From Methanoregula sp. (GTDB taxonomy: Archaea; Halobacteriota; Methanomicrobia; Methanomicrobiales; Methanospirillaceae), in contig JAJRCF010000004.1 of assembly GCA_028679075.1 (NCBI GenBank), positions 1 through 64,000 of the forward strand: DNA of 64,000 nucleotides, written 5' to 3'. Of the stretch, positions 52,875-63,109 are shown piece by piece. Each line of letters starts with the position of its first letter. Within the stretch, counting starts at the first letter, position 1. The notes beneath the pieces were generated by a model. It was not told the origin of the DNA. It searched no databases and saw nothing but the letters and a program-made list of their open reading frames with translations. Position numbers and translations under genes: made by a program.

Positions 52875-54750
52875 AGAGAAGATCATCGGAATCGACCTTG
52901 GGACCTCCAACAGTGAGGCCGCCGTGATGCTGGGGGGTAAACCGACCATCATTCCTTCCGCTGAAGGTGCAACGGTTGCCGGAAAGATGTTTCCCTCGTA
53001 TGTTGCATTCACACCGGACGGGCAGCTCCTTGTAGGAGAACCGGCCCGCAGGCAGGCCGTGAGTAACCCGGAAGGTACGGTTACCGCGGCTAAACGGAAG
53101 ATGGGTACTGACCATATTTATCGTATTTACGGCAAGGAATACACGCCACAACAGGTCTCATCATACATCCTGCAGAAGATAAAGCGGGATGCAGAAGCCT
53201 TCCTTGGGGAAACGGTAACAAAAGCCGTGATCACCGTTCCTGCCTATTTCAATGACAACCAGAGGACCGCAACAAAGGATGCCGGGAAAATTGCGGGTCT
53301 TGATGTGGTAAGGCTCGTAAATGAACCAACGGCAGCTTCCATGGCATATGGACTGGACCGGACCGGGGAATACAAGATACTGGTCTTTGACCTTGGCGGT
53401 GGCACGCTCGATGTAACCATCATGGAATTTGGCGGGGGGACGTTCTCTGTCCTTGCAACGTCCGGGGATACCCAGCTGGGTGGCACGGATATGGACGCCG
53501 CAGTGTATGAATGGATTGCCGCCGAGTTCCAGAAACTTGAGGGGATCGATATCAGAAAAGACAAAATGGCAGTTAACCGGGTAAAGGAAGCTGCCGAAAA
53601 GGCAAAGATCGAGTTATCGAACGTTATAGAAACCGAAATTAATCTTCCCTATGTTTCCGCAACCCAGGCTGGTCCCAAACACCTTTCCATGAAACTGAGC
53701 CGGGCAAAGCTCGAGCAGCTGGTTGAGCCGATCATCAAACGGTGTCTCATCCCCTTTGAAACGGCATTGAAAGATGCAAACCTGACCAAGAATGATATCC
53801 AGAAAGTGATCCTTGTCGGCGGGCCGACACGGATGCCCGTGGTCCAGAAATTCATCTAGGACCATCTCGGGAAGCCGGTAGAACGGGGAATTGACCCGAT
53901 GGAATGCGTTGCCATCGGAGCGGCAATCCAGGGTGCAATATTAGGCGGCGAGATCACGGACATGGTGCTCCTTGACGTGACACCGCTCACGCTGGGTATC
54001 GAGACGCTCGGTGGCGTGAGGACCCCGCTGATCGAAAGGAACACGACCATTCCCACAAAAAAGAGCCAGACATTCTCAACCGCAGCCGATTACCAGACAT
54101 CAGTGACGATTCACGTGCTCCAGGGCGAACGTCCCATGGCCAGCGACAATGTCAGCCTCGGGCAGTTCAATCTCGTCGGGCTTCCTGCGGCTCCCCGGGG
54201 CATTCCCCAGATTGACGTCACCTTTGATATCGATGCATCGGGTATCCTGAATGTTTCGGCAAAGGACCTCGGGACCGGCAAAGAGCAGAAGATGACCATC
54301 ACTGCTTCGACAAAACTTGCCGAGACCGATGTTAAAAAAATGGTGAATGAAGCAAAACAGTATGAAGCAGAAGATAAAAGGCGCAAAGAAGAGGTTGAGG
54401 CCAGAAATATCGCAGACACTCTCATCTATACCGCGGAAAAGACAAAAGCCGAGCTTGCTGACAAAATAAGTGCCGATCTCATTGACAAGGTGAATGCAGC
54501 CATCGTTGCGTTAAGGGCAGCACTGGAAGGAAAGGACAGTGCGCTGATCAGGGCCGAAACGGAAAAACTCCAGAAAGTACTGGGAGAGGCCGGATCTGCT
54601 GTCTACCAGGCAACTTCCCAGAAGGAAGCCCGTCAGCAGGAGGGAGCGCCGGGTCCTGAACCCGGGGACGAATCACACCAACAGGGAGCAACAGGTCCGG
54701 GCGGGGAAAAAGTTGTCGACGCAGATTTCAAAGTCAAGGATGAGGTCTGA
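52867..54750 (+). CDS. dnaK: Chaperone DnaK (Hsp70), interrupted by an in-frame amber codon
   Basis: The frame from ATG 52867 (GGTGA 5 nt upstream) encodes a complete DnaK of about 627 codons except for TAG at 53857. Part 1 is the ATPase domain: [65 protein letters not shown]. After the stop the same frame goes on with [20 protein letters not shown], the substrate-binding domain ([33 protein letters not shown]) and an acidic tail. No frameshift or other damage is seen. Either this is a fresh nonsense mutation, a sequence error, or a read-through codon. The track splits it into 52831-53859 and 53899-54750. Confidence 0.88.
53857..53859 (+). other. In-frame TAG in dnaK
   Basis: TAG sits between QKFI and DHLGKP near the end of the ATPase domain, where a charged or polar residue is usual in DnaK. 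A single base change from GAG, AAG or CAG would create it. Pyrrolysine machinery is not seen in the window and is not expected in Methanomicrobiales. Confidence 0.85.
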
Positions 54751-54768
54751 TCCATTCCCGCTTACACC

Positions 54769-55827
54769 ATGGCAAAAGGGGATTACTATGAAATCCTGGG
54801 CGTGAAAAAAGATGCGTCGCAGGACGACTTAAAAAAGGCATTCCGTCACCTTGCCCGGAAATATCATCCGGATCTCAACAAGGGGAGCAAGGACGCCGAG
54901 GAGAAATTCAAGGAAGTCAATGAGGCCTACCAGGTCTTAAGCGACCCGCAGAAAAAAGCACAGTACGACCAGGTTGGGCATGCAGACTTCAAACCCGGTG
55001 AACCCGCGCCGGGAAGGACACCCGGTTATGAGGACCTGTTCCGGGACTTCGGGCTGGGGGATATCTTTGACGCATTTTCCGGCGGTTCCAGGAAGGCGAG
55101 ACAGAGAGCCGGGGCCGATCTCCGGATTGACATCAGCATCTCCCTGACCGACGCCTTCTATGGTACGAAAAATACCGTGGCAGTACCGCATTATTCCGAG
55201 TGCGGGACCTGCCATGGGACCGGTGCAGAACCCGGCCACCTGCGGGATTGTCCAGCCTGCAAGGGGACCGGGGAGATCAGGCACCCCCAGCAGGTAGGAA
55301 ACCGCCAGATCATGAACATCGTCCAGTGCCCGGACTGCGGTGGGAGCGGTAAGAGGATCGAGAAGCCCTGCGGGACCTGCAAGGGAAAGGGATCCCTGCA
55401 GAAAACCCGGACAATCGATGTGACTATCCCCAGGGGAGTTGAAGACGGGCAGTTCCTGAGAATTGCCGGGGAGGGAGAGCCCGGGGAGAACCGGGGGCCG
55501 CCGGGCGACCTCTATGTTGTTGTCCACATAAAAAAGCATGAAAACTTCGAACGACAGGGTGCAGATTTATACAACACTACACAAGTCAGCCTGAAAACAG
55601 CACTCCTGGGAAGTGAGATCACCGTCCCTGCAATCACGGGGACCGCATTACTGAAGATCCCCCCCGGGACCCAGAGCCATACCCTCTTCCGCCTCAGGAA
55701 CCAGGGGATGCCATACATGAATTCAGACCGTCGTGGCGACCTGCTGGTAAAAGCGATTGTGAAGATCCCGGAACACCTGTCAAAGAAGCAGGAAGAACTG
55801 GTGACTGCGGCATTTGCCAGTGAATAA
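54769..55827 (+). CDS. dnaJ: Chaperone DnaJ (Hsp40)
   Basis: 352 aa, type I DnaJ. The J domain (1-70) has YHPDLNKGS with the HPD motif. The G/F linker is short. Four CxxCxGxG-type zinc motifs follow ([32 protein letters not shown]), then the client-binding domain with [18 protein letters not shown] and [23 protein letters not shown]. It is the third gene of the grpE-dnaK-dnaJ operon, 18 nt after dnaK, and is intact. Confidence 0.94.
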   Translation: MAKGDYYEILGVKKDASQDDLKKAFRHLARKYHPDLNKGSKDAEEKFKEVNEAYQVLSDPQKKAQYDQVGHADFKPGEPAPGRTPGYEDLFRDFGLGDIFDAFSGGSRKARQRAGADLRIDISISLTDAFYGTKNTVAVPHYSECGTCHGTGAEPGHLRDCPACKGTGEIRHPQQVGNRQIMNIVQCPDCGGSGKRIEKPCGTCKGKGSLQKTRTIDVTIPRGVEDGQFLRIAGEGEPGENRGPPGDLYVVVHIKKHENFERQGADLYNTTQVSLKTALLGSEITVPAITGTALLKIPPGTQSHTLFRLRNQGMPYMNSDRRGDLLVKAIVKIPEHLSKKQEELVTAAFASE

Positions 55828-56002
55828 TAAAGAACCCGTCACGGGCCTTTCTCTTTTACAGGATGATGAAGACCGCTGAATGTTCCGGGAAGAGACTATC
55901 GTGGATGTACGGGATCATTTTTCATTTTTTGATTCCTGACAATATCGTTATTACCCGTTACACTCATTCTTCATAAAAACCGGTTCCCTGACGTTGGTCT
56001 TT

Positions 56003-58348
56003 ATGATATCAGTTCTCTATGTAGATGATGAGTCCCCAGTCCTTGAAGTTGGCAAAGCGTATCTTGAACAGACAAACGAGTTTGCGGTGACCACCGCAGG
56101 ATCGGCACCTGCTGCACTCAAACGGTTAAAGGCCAACGGGATCCAGGCGATAGTTTCCGATTACCAGATGCCCGGGATGGATGGTATCGAGTTTTTAAAA
56201 CAGGTCCGGGCACTCGATAAAACCCTCCCGTTCATTTTGTTTACCGGCAAGGGCCGGGAAGAGATCGCGATCGAGGCCTTTGAAAACGGTGCAGACTTTT
56301 ATCTCCAGAAAGGCGGGGCCTCCGGACCGCAGTTTGCCGAGTTGATGCTCAAGATCCGGATAGCCGTCGAACACCGCCATGATAAGGCGCAGGTCACCAC
56401 GGTCAACCGGCTCTATACCGTGCTTTCCGAGACCAACAAGGCAATCGTCCGTATTCATGATAAGACAGAACTGTTAAACGAGATCTGCCGGATTGTTGTT
56501 GGTAAAGGTGGCTTCATGATGGCATGGGCAGGACTTGTCAACAGTGAAAAACATCTCATTGAACCTGTCGCAACGGCCGGTCGGGATGGAGGCTTCCCTG
56601 AGGCGGTTCCAATATCGATCGATGATACCCCCCACGCGCAGGGTCCGACTGAAACGGCATTCAACAGGAGAACCTTTAATGTCTGTAATGATATCGAAAC
56701 CGATCCATCGGTAACTTCGTGGCGTAAAGATGCACTCGACCGGGGCTACCGTTCACTTGCCGCATTCCCCTTTGCACTGGATACGCGGAATGCCGGTGTT
56801 ATTACGTATTTTGCTTCTGAACCAGGATTTTTCAACGAACGGATCCTTCAGCTCCTTGATGAACAGGCCGGGGATATCTCGTTTGCCCTTGCAACGCTTG
56901 ACCATGAAGAGCAACGGATTGCTGCCACAAAAGAACTGAAACAATCCGAACTCCAGTACCGCCGCCTCTTTGAAACGGCACAGGACGCGATCCTGATCCT
57001 TGACGGGGATACCGGGGAAATTATCGATGCAAACCCCTTCATTCTCAAGATGCTGGGGTACCCGCTGGAGGACTTCATTGGCAGGCACCTCTGGGAACTG
57101 GGTTTTCTCAAGGACAAGTCCTTTGCCCAGACCGCATTTGCGAAACTGAAAACTGAAGGATATATCCGGTATGAAGACCTGCCCCTGGAAACAATTCAGG
57201 GCAAGGCTATGCACGTGGAGTTCGTCAGCAATGTCTACTTTGTCGGCGACAAGAGGATTATCCAGTGCAATATCCGGGATATCACGGAAAGGAAAGAGGC
57301 TTATGATCTCCTGCAGGTATCTGAAACCCGGTACCGCCGCCTTTTTGAAACGGCACAGGATGCGATCCTGATCCTTGACGGGGATACCGGGGAAATTATC
57401 GATGCAAATAAATTCATTCTCGATATGCTGGGATACCCGCTGGAGTATTTCATTGGCAGGCACCTCTGGGAACTGGGTTTTCTCAAGAACAAGTCCTTTG
57501 CCCAGACCCTGTTTACGAAACTGAAAACCGAAGGGTATATCCGGTATGAAGACCTTCCCCTGGAAACAATTCAGGGCAAGGCCATAAGTGTGGAATTCGT
57601 CAGCAATGTCTACCTTGTAGGCGACAAGAGGATTATCCAGTGCAACATCCGCGATATTACAGAGAGGAGACGTGCTGAAAATACACTTGCTCTTGCCAGC
57701 AGGAAACTGAAACTGATGACAGGAATTACCCGGCATGATATCCTCAACCAGGTGATGGTATTATCCGGTTCCCTGGATCTTGCCCTCAAAACCACAAAAG
57801 AACCGGAAAAAATTGCCCATATCAACCGGGCAAGAAAAGCGGCAGACACCATCCAGCGCCAGATCGCCTTCACCAGGGAATATGAGGACCTCGGTGTCAA
57901 ATCACCCGCGTGGCAGCGTTTGTCGGTCATCGCCCAGACTGCCGCATCACAGATGTCAGAGAGTGCAATTACCCTTGAAATCCCCGAGGACCCACTTGAA
58001 ATATATGCCGACCCGCTTCTTGTCAAGGTTTTTGACAACCTGTTTGATAATGCACGGCAACACGGGGAAACAGTCACCCGCATAAGCATATCACATAAAC
58101 AGATCGGCAGGGAACTCATCATTACCGTTGCGGATAACGGGACGGGAATATCTCCCGAAGATAAACCGCACCTGTTCGAACGCGGTTTTGGGAAACATAC
58201 CGGTCTGGGCCTCTTCCACTCCCGGGAGATCCTGTCAATTACCGGCATTTCCATCAGGGAAACAAGTATCCCGGGCACGGGGGCACGCTTTGAGATCGTA
58301 GTACCGGAAGGAACATTCCGGTTCGCGGAAAACCCGGCACCATCATAA
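56003..58348 (+). CDS. Hybrid histidine kinase: receiver, GAF, two PAS, kinase
   Basis: 781 aa. Receiver 1-115 (Asp53 in SDYQMPGMDG), very like that of the 34668 protein. A GAF-type domain follows (about 140-310: LYTVLSETNKAIVRI...GFMMAWAGLVN...FALDTRNAGVITYFASEPGFF). Two nearly identical PAS domains (about 320-440 and 445-565) come next. The phosphoacceptor is LKLMTGITRHDILNQVMVLSG and the ATPase domain contains VFDNLFDNARQHG and GLGLFHSREIL. ATG 56003 is chosen over TTG 55994. It stands alone downstream of dnaJ. Confidence 0.9.
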   Translation: MISVLYVDDESPVLEVGKAYLEQTNEFAVTTAGSAPAALKRLKANGIQAIVSDYQMPGMDGIEFLKQVRALDKTLPFILFTGKGREEIAIEAFENGADFYLQKGGASGPQFAELMLKIRIAVEHRHDKAQVTTVNRLYTVLSETNKAIVRIHDKTELLNEICRIVVGKGGFMMAWAGLVNSEKHLIEPVATAGRDGGFPEAVPISIDDTPHAQGPTETAFNRRTFNVCNDIETDPSVTSWRKDALDRGYRSLAAFPFALDTRNAGVITYFASEPGFFNERILQLLDEQAGDISFALATLDHEEQRIAATKELKQSELQYRRLFETAQDAILILDGDTGEIIDANPFILKMLGYPLEDFIGRHLWELGFLKDKSFAQTAFAKLKTEGYIRYEDLPLETIQGKAMHVEFVSNVYFVGDKRIIQCNIRDITERKEAYDLLQVSETRYRRLFETAQDAILILDGDTGEIIDANKFILDMLGYPLEYFIGRHLWELGFLKNKSFAQTLFTKLKTEGYIRYEDLPLETIQGKAISVEFVSNVYLVGDKRIIQCNIRDITERRRAENTLALASRKLKLMTGITRHDILNQVMVLSGSLDLALKTTKEPEKIAHINRARKAADTIQRQIAFTREYEDLGVKSPAWQRLSVIAQTAASQMSESAITLEIPEDPLEIYADPLLVKVFDNLFDNARQHGETVTRISISHKQIGRELIITVADNGTGISPEDKPHLFERGFGKHTGLGLFHSREILSITGISIRETSIPGTGARFEIVVPEGTFRFAENPAPS
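56946..57690 (+). repeat. Tandem PAS-domain duplication, 375-bp period
   Basis: The stretch coding for YRRLFETAQDAILILDGDTG to IIQCNIRDITER occurs twice in tandem (anchors GCCGCC at 56961 and 57336, 125 codons apart) with high nucleotide identity, which indicates recent duplication or gene conversion. Confidence 0.9.
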
Positions 58349-58382
58349 CGGGTTTTTCTCTTTCATATTCTGGTGATTGACA

Positions 58383-58772
58383 TTGACGGATAAACAGATT
58401 GACGACGAGATTGATAACGCCGAAAAGGCCATTGGAGATGGCATGAACGCAATCGGAAGAGGAGCCCGCGGGTTCAATGATGAATTCATGGAGTTCCTCA
58501 AGAAGTACCAGGTGATAGGCCTTGCCGTTGCAGTGGTGATCGGGACGGCAGCAACAAAACTGGTGAATTCCACGGTGACCGATCTCATCATGCCCCTGGT
58601 GGCGGTCGTTACCCCGTCAGGCAACTGGAAGACGGCCGTGCTCGGGATTGGCCCCCTTAAATTTCTCGTCGGGGATTACCTGAGTGCGATCATCGATTTC
58701 ATGATCATTGCGCTCGTGATCTTCCTTGCGGTCAAGTACCTGATGAAAGGGGAAATGGGCAAGAAGGTTTGA
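58383..58772 (+). CDS. mscL: Large-conductance mechanosensitive channel MscL
   Basis: About 129 aa. TTG 58383 is used, 5 nt after GGTGAT; there is no ATG at the N-terminus. FNDEFMEFLKKYQVIGLAVAVVIGTAATKLVNSTVTDLIMPLVAVVTP is the first membrane helix and pore of MscL. A second helix, LSAIIDFMIIALVIFLAVKYLM, and a short charged tail follow. The N-terminal 35 residues (DEIDNAEKAIGDGMNAIGRGARG) are longer than in E. coli. It releases solutes on osmotic downshock and converges on the AI-2E transporter gene. Confidence 0.92.
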   Translation: MTDKQIDDEIDNAEKAIGDGMNAIGRGARGFNDEFMEFLKKYQVIGLAVAVVIGTAATKLVNSTVTDLIMPLVAVVTPSGNWKTAVLGIGPLKFLVGDYLSAIIDFMIIALVIFLAVKYLMKGEMGKKV

Positions 58773-58783
58773 TTTTTTTTTAA

Positions 58784-59809
58784 TCAGTTCTGATGCGATC
58801 GTTTTGCCGGACCACCTGTTTCTCCTGCAAATATTTTATACCCGGTTACCGCGAGCGCGACGAGCACCGGGCCAACAATGAAACCCACAATACCCATAAA
58901 CGGGACACCGGCAAGGATACCGATCATCATCATGACCGGGGGAATTGCCACCCGTTGCCCCATCATCACCGGCCGGTACCAGAAATCGATCCACCCGCTC
59001 AGGAGCGGATACCCGACAAGCAGGGTGATGAGAGCACTACCGGTGTCACCGTGGCTCATGAAATAGAGGATGAAGATGAGAAGCATAACCTGGGCACCGA
59101 TGAGCGGGATCAGCATGGCAAGACCGATCAGGGTTGCAAACAGGAATGGGTTTTCAACACCCAGAACAGCGAAGAACGGAATGGCAAGGAGAAATGAGAT
59201 TATTGCTGCGGAGATCTGGACAATGATGAGAGCATAGATCGTGTTGGTGGAAATTTCAGCCATTTTATGTACGGCAGAAAAAATCCCGGGGGTAAGCCTC
59301 CGGAGAAGTGTGTTCCACATCTGTTCCCCGTAATACAGCAGCATCGAGAGCGAGAGGAAGAAGATAATAATCGAGATAAGCGACTGCATGACATTGCTGG
59401 TCAGTGACAGAAGCGATTGCAGCATTAACTGGACAAGAGTGTCGGGCATATGGGTAAGTTGTTCTTCTGTGAAGGTTGGCAGGAATGCAGAAACACCGGT
59501 ATTTTTAAAACCGTGCACGAGGGATGCGACCATGGTCCCGATCTGGTCAATATTCCCATACACGATGCTCGCTGAGATAGATAGTACGAGCAGGAGGACG
59601 AGGAGGACCCAGACGGTAATGAAGGTGACCGATACTGAAGGCTTTACAATACCTGAAAGCCATTTATGAAAAGGCATAAGGGCTGTTGCAATGGCAGCTG
59701 ACCAGATACATACGGTCATGAGCGGCCAGAATACCAGGACGCAGGTAATAAAAATTGCACCGATAAGAAGCAGCAGTTGCTGGTCTTCACCTGCTTGGAA
59801 AAGATCCAT
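58784..59809 (-). CDS. AI-2E family transporter / putative permease
   Basis: 341 aa from ATG 59809; GTG 59818 is an alternative and the track start at 60004 overlaps the DUF1328 gene. Six to eight membrane helices are present, with the family landmarks PLMTVCIWSAAIATALMPFHKWL, an extracytoplasmic helical region, and the C-terminal GVENPFLFATLIGLAMLIPLIGAQVML and FMGIVGFIVGPVLVALAVTGYKIF. The family includes AI-2 exporters and Na+/H+ antiporters; substrate here unknown. Confidence 0.9.
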   Translation of the reverse strand: MDLFQAGEDQQLLLLIGAIFITCVLVFWPLMTVCIWSAAIATALMPFHKWLSGIVKPSVSVTFITVWVLLVLLLVLSISASIVYGNIDQIGTMVASLVHGFKNTGVSAFLPTFTEEQLTHMPDTLVQLMLQSLLSLTSNVMQSLISIIIFFLSLSMLLYYGEQMWNTLLRRLTPGIFSAVHKMAEISTNTIYALIIVQISAAIISFLLAIPFFAVLGVENPFLFATLIGLAMLIPLIGAQVMLLIFILYFMSHGDTGSALITLLVGYPLLSGWIDFWYRPVMMGQRVAIPPVMMMIGILAGVPFMGIVGFIVGPVLVALAVTGYKIFAGETGGPAKRSHQN

Positions 59810-59969
59810 AGATTTCACATCTTTGTCAGAAGTAATGTGTTTTTCCCGGCAATGGCGATTATCCGGACCGGATACCACGAAAAAACGAGGGTATCGGATG
59901 ATGCGCTCGTTTTCCGGTAAGGCATCGCCAGGTCCTTTGTAATCCCTGTTTGTTCCTGAAAGAATCCCG

Positions 59970-60119
59970 TTACAGTACGAATGCCACGATGGCGACAATG
60001 ACAAAGATGATGATAAGCCACTTCGCGATATCCATGGAAAAACCTGCTACACCCCGTGCACCCAGGATATAGGCGACCAGGGCCAACACGAGGAATAACA
60101 CTGCCAGTTCAATCAGCAT
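59970..60119 (-). CDS. DUF1328 family small membrane protein
   Basis: 49 aa, too short for the ORF track. Two hydrophobic helices, [24 protein letters not shown] and [17 protein letters not shown], joined by a short turn with the GARGVAG(F) motif, match DUF1328. ATG 60119 follows GGTGA in GAACGGTGAACG. It lies between the transporter gene and a hydrophilic stress-like protein. Function unknown. Confidence 0.8.
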   Translation of the reverse strand: MLIELAVLFLVLALVAYILGARGVAGFSMDIAKWLIIIFVIVAIVAFVL

Positions 60120-60129
60120 CGTTCACCGT

Positions 60130-60354
60130 TCACTTTTTTTTCAACTCTGATCCGGCATGGTGTGCGGCGATTTTTGCATCGGCAACGACTTTGTGGACAC
60201 CGATTTGTACATCATCGGATAATTTCTGTGCTTCAACACCTGCATCCTTGAGGGTGTTATGGGCGGCAACGGTTGCATCATCATATACGGCATGTGCAGC
60301 CACGCGGGCGTTATCGACGGCTTTGCTGGCCTTTACTTTCAGATTCTCTGTCAT
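60130..60354 (-). CDS. Small Ala/Lys-rich helical protein, 74 aa
   Basis: Highly hydrophilic, no membrane segment. VKASKAVDNARVAAHAVYDDATVAAHNTLKDAGVEAQKL and AKIAAHHAGSELKKK have an 11-residue-like amphipathic helix pattern reminiscent of LEA or CsbD-type stress proteins. ATG 60354 with AAAGGAG upstream is preferred over TTG 60366. It ends 10 nt before the DUF1328 gene and is probably co-transcribed with it. Not assigned to a family. Confidence 0.65.
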   Translation of the reverse strand: MTENLKVKASKAVDNARVAAHAVYDDATVAAHNTLKDAGVEAQKLSDDVQIGVHKVVADAKIAAHHAGSELKKK

Positions 60355-60366
60355 TTGTAATTCCAA

Positions 60367-60775
60367 CTCCTTTCCCGACAGGATTTTTTACATCCTCATG
60401 AAACCATGATCTTTGAGAATCCCGTCAGGGCAGCCCAGCATGGTGTGAGAGCGTATATATCTCTTACCGGTTTTTGCAAAAAATGCATCAACAGGAAATA
60501 TCATGGGGATGAGTGCCCGGAAAAGAATCACACCGGTTTTCCCCGTGGTTATCAGGATTTTGCCAGCCAACACTTGTTTTCAAACGTAACCTTCACCGGG
60601 AAAAAGGTATGTTTTTCGTCGCGTTTCCTGCCATTAAATAATTCAACACTACGTCGATCCAGAAATCCGGCGTGGGGGGGATCAACAATCCTTGCTCCCA
60701 ATAATTGATACATAAAATGCAAAATCCCCGAATGGTAATATGCCACGTCAGCAATACCCACCGTTAGTGAAAATT
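60367..60775. other. Intergenic region before the PKD protein gene
   Basis: About 410 bp. ORFs called on both strands (60406-60708, 60388-60573, 60552-60761) lack ribosome sites and recognisable composition and are not accepted. AT-rich tracts such as AATAATTGATACATAAAATGC near 60701-60720 probably carry the promoter of the downstream gene. Confidence 0.4.
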
Positions 60776-63109
60776 ATGACACAAAAGAGTTACGGCGTAT
60801 ACGCAGGAATCGTCATCCTGCTCATCGCCCTGGTAATGTCCGTCGGTGCTGCTGACAGCACTGCGGAAGATATTGGCTACATCACGGTCGGATTGTACCC
60901 TGCTGCCAATTTTGATGCGCACTATGCATACAACACGGTCCCGACAGAAGTCTCGTTTCAGGATTACTCAACGGGCACAACCCCGATGACGTATGCCTGG
61001 GAATTTGGCGACGGCGCCGCTTCGACCGAGCAGAATCCCAAACACCGGTATCTCAGTAAAGGAGTATACACCGTCAAACTCACCATAACGAATTATTACG
61101 GCTCCAGCACTGAAACAAAAGTGGGATTCATCTCGATTGGCATGGCTCCGAATGCGGCATTTACCGGTGAGCCAACAACCGGCAATGCTCCCCTGAGCGT
61201 GGCATTCACCGATCGTTCAAGTGGTTATCCCACCTCGTGGAACTGGAATTTTGGTGACGGGCAGGAGTCCGATAAGCAGAACCCGGTACACACCTACTGG
61301 CCGGGCGGGGAGTATGCCGTGACCCTGACTGCCACCAATGACTATGGCAGGTCCAGCGTTACGAAGGATTACTACATCCACGTGATGCCCGCTCTTGATG
61401 CAAAATTCACCGCGGATCCAAAATCCGGATCAGCCCCGCTAGTGGTAAAATTCACGGATACATCAACCGGCAGCCCCGAATCCTGGACCTGGGATTTTGG
61501 TGACCGCACGATTTCAACGAGCCCGAACCCGGTCCATGCATATACCGCACAGGGTGCTTATGATGTCGTTCTTACCGTGAGGCGCGGGTTGAATGAAGAC
61601 AGTTCAACCCAGACGATCACGGTCGGTGGCGTGCCGGCAGCAAATTTTGTTGCAGACAGTACCACGGTCAGTGAGAAAACTCCTGTACGCTTCACGGACA
61701 CATCGCTCAATTCACCTGCTGCCTGGAACTGGGACTTCGGGGACGGTTCAACGTCAACCGCACAGAACCCATCCAAAGTCTATACGGCAAAAGGGGTATA
61801 CACCGTTACCCTGACAGCAGCGAACATAAACGGGAAGGATACCGAAACGAAAGTGAACTATATCACGGTTGGTATCCCCCCGACTGCTGAATTTGTCACC
61901 AAGATTCCAACCTCACAGACCGGGAGCCGGACACAGTACGTCAGGTTCATCGATACATCGGTTGGTAACCCGACATCCTGGACCTGGGACTTTGGCGATG
62001 ACTCGGGTTTCAGCGGCCAGTACCCCCCGCTCCATCTCTATAACCGGGACGGATCGTACACGGTATCACTGACCGTGGTAAATGCCTTTGGCCAGGACCG
62101 CGAGATCAAGACCAACCTTATCACCGTCAGGGAAGGGCCGAGGATTGACTTCAAGGCAGACAAAACGCGGTTGAGCGTGAACCAGTATGTCCGCTTCACG
62201 GACCTTTCCACGATGGCACCTACTTCATGGAACTGGGATTTCGGGGACGGGGGTTCAGGCACCGGACAGAATCCCGATCATGTATACCGCCAGCCGGGTG
62301 TGTACACCGTGCGGCTCTCCGCATCGGATGGATTCACCTCAAACACCCTGACAAAGAAAGACTACATCACGGTTGTTAATATTCCGGATGCCGACTTTGT
62401 GGCAGAAAAGACCAAAGGGATTACACCGTTTACCGCCTATTTCACCGATAAGTCTGCCGGCAACCCGACCGGGTGGAAATGGGATTTCGGGGATGGTTCA
62501 ACGTCAGCCGAGCAGAATCCCTCCCACATGTATACCACGTTTGGCAACGCATTGACCAACAAATTTACCGTGACCCTCACGGCAACAAATATCAACGGGG
62601 AGGGTAAGGAAACGAAAGTGGATTACATTACCGTAACCCAGACGCCCATTGCAGATTTCACCGTGGGAGACAGGCGTGGCAGGGCACCCTTTGTGGTGAA
62701 CTTCCAGGACCTCAGCGCCGGCGATCCGACAACATGGGCCTGGGATTTCGGCGATGCACAAACATCAACCGAGCAGAACCCGACACATGTGTACCCGTTT
62801 GAAGGCGCCTATGATGTCCGGCTTACGGTCACGAACCAGTATGGTTCCGACACGAATTTCAAGACCGGGACCACGTCCCAGCGGGGCAATGCCACACCCG
62901 TTCTCCTGCCGGTCTTCGTGGAAATTACTCCCATGGGGCTGACACCTGTCCCGACACAGCAGGCTCCGGCCCAACCCCAGCAGGCGACCCTGCAGGCACC
63001 CATGCAGACAACGGCTCAGGCTCCCGCGAAGTCACCGGTACCAATTCTTATACCCTTAGCTGCAACGGTGATTGGATCACTTGCCATTATCCTCGCAAAA
63101 AGGAAATAA
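60776..63109 (+). CDS. Cell-surface protein with eight PKD domains and C-terminal membrane anchor
   Basis: 777 aa. An N-terminal signal (YGVYAGIVILLIALVMSVGAADS) is followed by eight PKD repeats of about 80-85 residues. Each is marked by a W-x-(F)GD motif: AWEFGDG, WNWNFGDG, WTWDFGDR, WNWDFGDG, WTWDFGDD, WNWDFGDG, WKWDFGDG, WAWDFGDA. A Pro/Gln/Thr linker (VPTQQAPAQPQQATLQAP) and a final helix PILIPLAATVIGSLAIILAKRK follow. This is the architecture of methanogen surface adhesins and sheath-associated proteins. Repeats 4, 6 and 7 share GDGSTS/GGSGTGQNP cores, suggesting internal duplication. ATG 60776 is chosen; ATG 60740 is also possible. Confidence 0.9.
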   Translation: MTQKSYGVYAGIVILLIALVMSVGAADSTAEDIGYITVGLYPAANFDAHYAYNTVPTEVSFQDYSTGTTPMTYAWEFGDGAASTEQNPKHRYLSKGVYTVKLTITNYYGSSTETKVGFISIGMAPNAAFTGEPTTGNAPLSVAFTDRSSGYPTSWNWNFGDGQESDKQNPVHTYWPGGEYAVTLTATNDYGRSSVTKDYYIHVMPALDAKFTADPKSGSAPLVVKFTDTSTGSPESWTWDFGDRTISTSPNPVHAYTAQGAYDVVLTVRRGLNEDSSTQTITVGGVPAANFVADSTTVSEKTPVRFTDTSLNSPAAWNWDFGDGSTSTAQNPSKVYTAKGVYTVTLTAANINGKDTETKVNYITVGIPPTAEFVTKIPTSQTGSRTQYVRFIDTSVGNPTSWTWDFGDDSGFSGQYPPLHLYNRDGSYTVSLTVVNAFGQDREIKTNLITVREGPRIDFKADKTRLSVNQYVRFTDLSTMAPTSWNWDFGDGGSGTGQNPDHVYRQPGVYTVRLSASDGFTSNTLTKKDYITVVNIPDADFVAEKTKGITPFTAYFTDKSAGNPTGWKWDFGDGSTSAEQNPSHMYTTFGNALTNKFTVTLTATNINGEGKETKVDYITVTQTPIADFTVGDRRGRAPFVVNFQDLSAGDPTTWAWDFGDAQTSTEQNPTHVYPFEGAYDVRLTVTNQYGSDTNFKTGTTSQRGNATPVLLPVFVEITPMGLTPVPTQQAPAQPQQATLQAPMQTTAQAPAKSPVPILIPLAATVIGSLAIILAKRK

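Noticed and set aside
53857-53859. Pyrrolysine insertion at the dnaK TAG
   Set aside because: No pyl genes or PYLIS-like context seen; pyrrolysine is not expected in Methanomicrobiales or in DnaK. Mutation or error is simpler.
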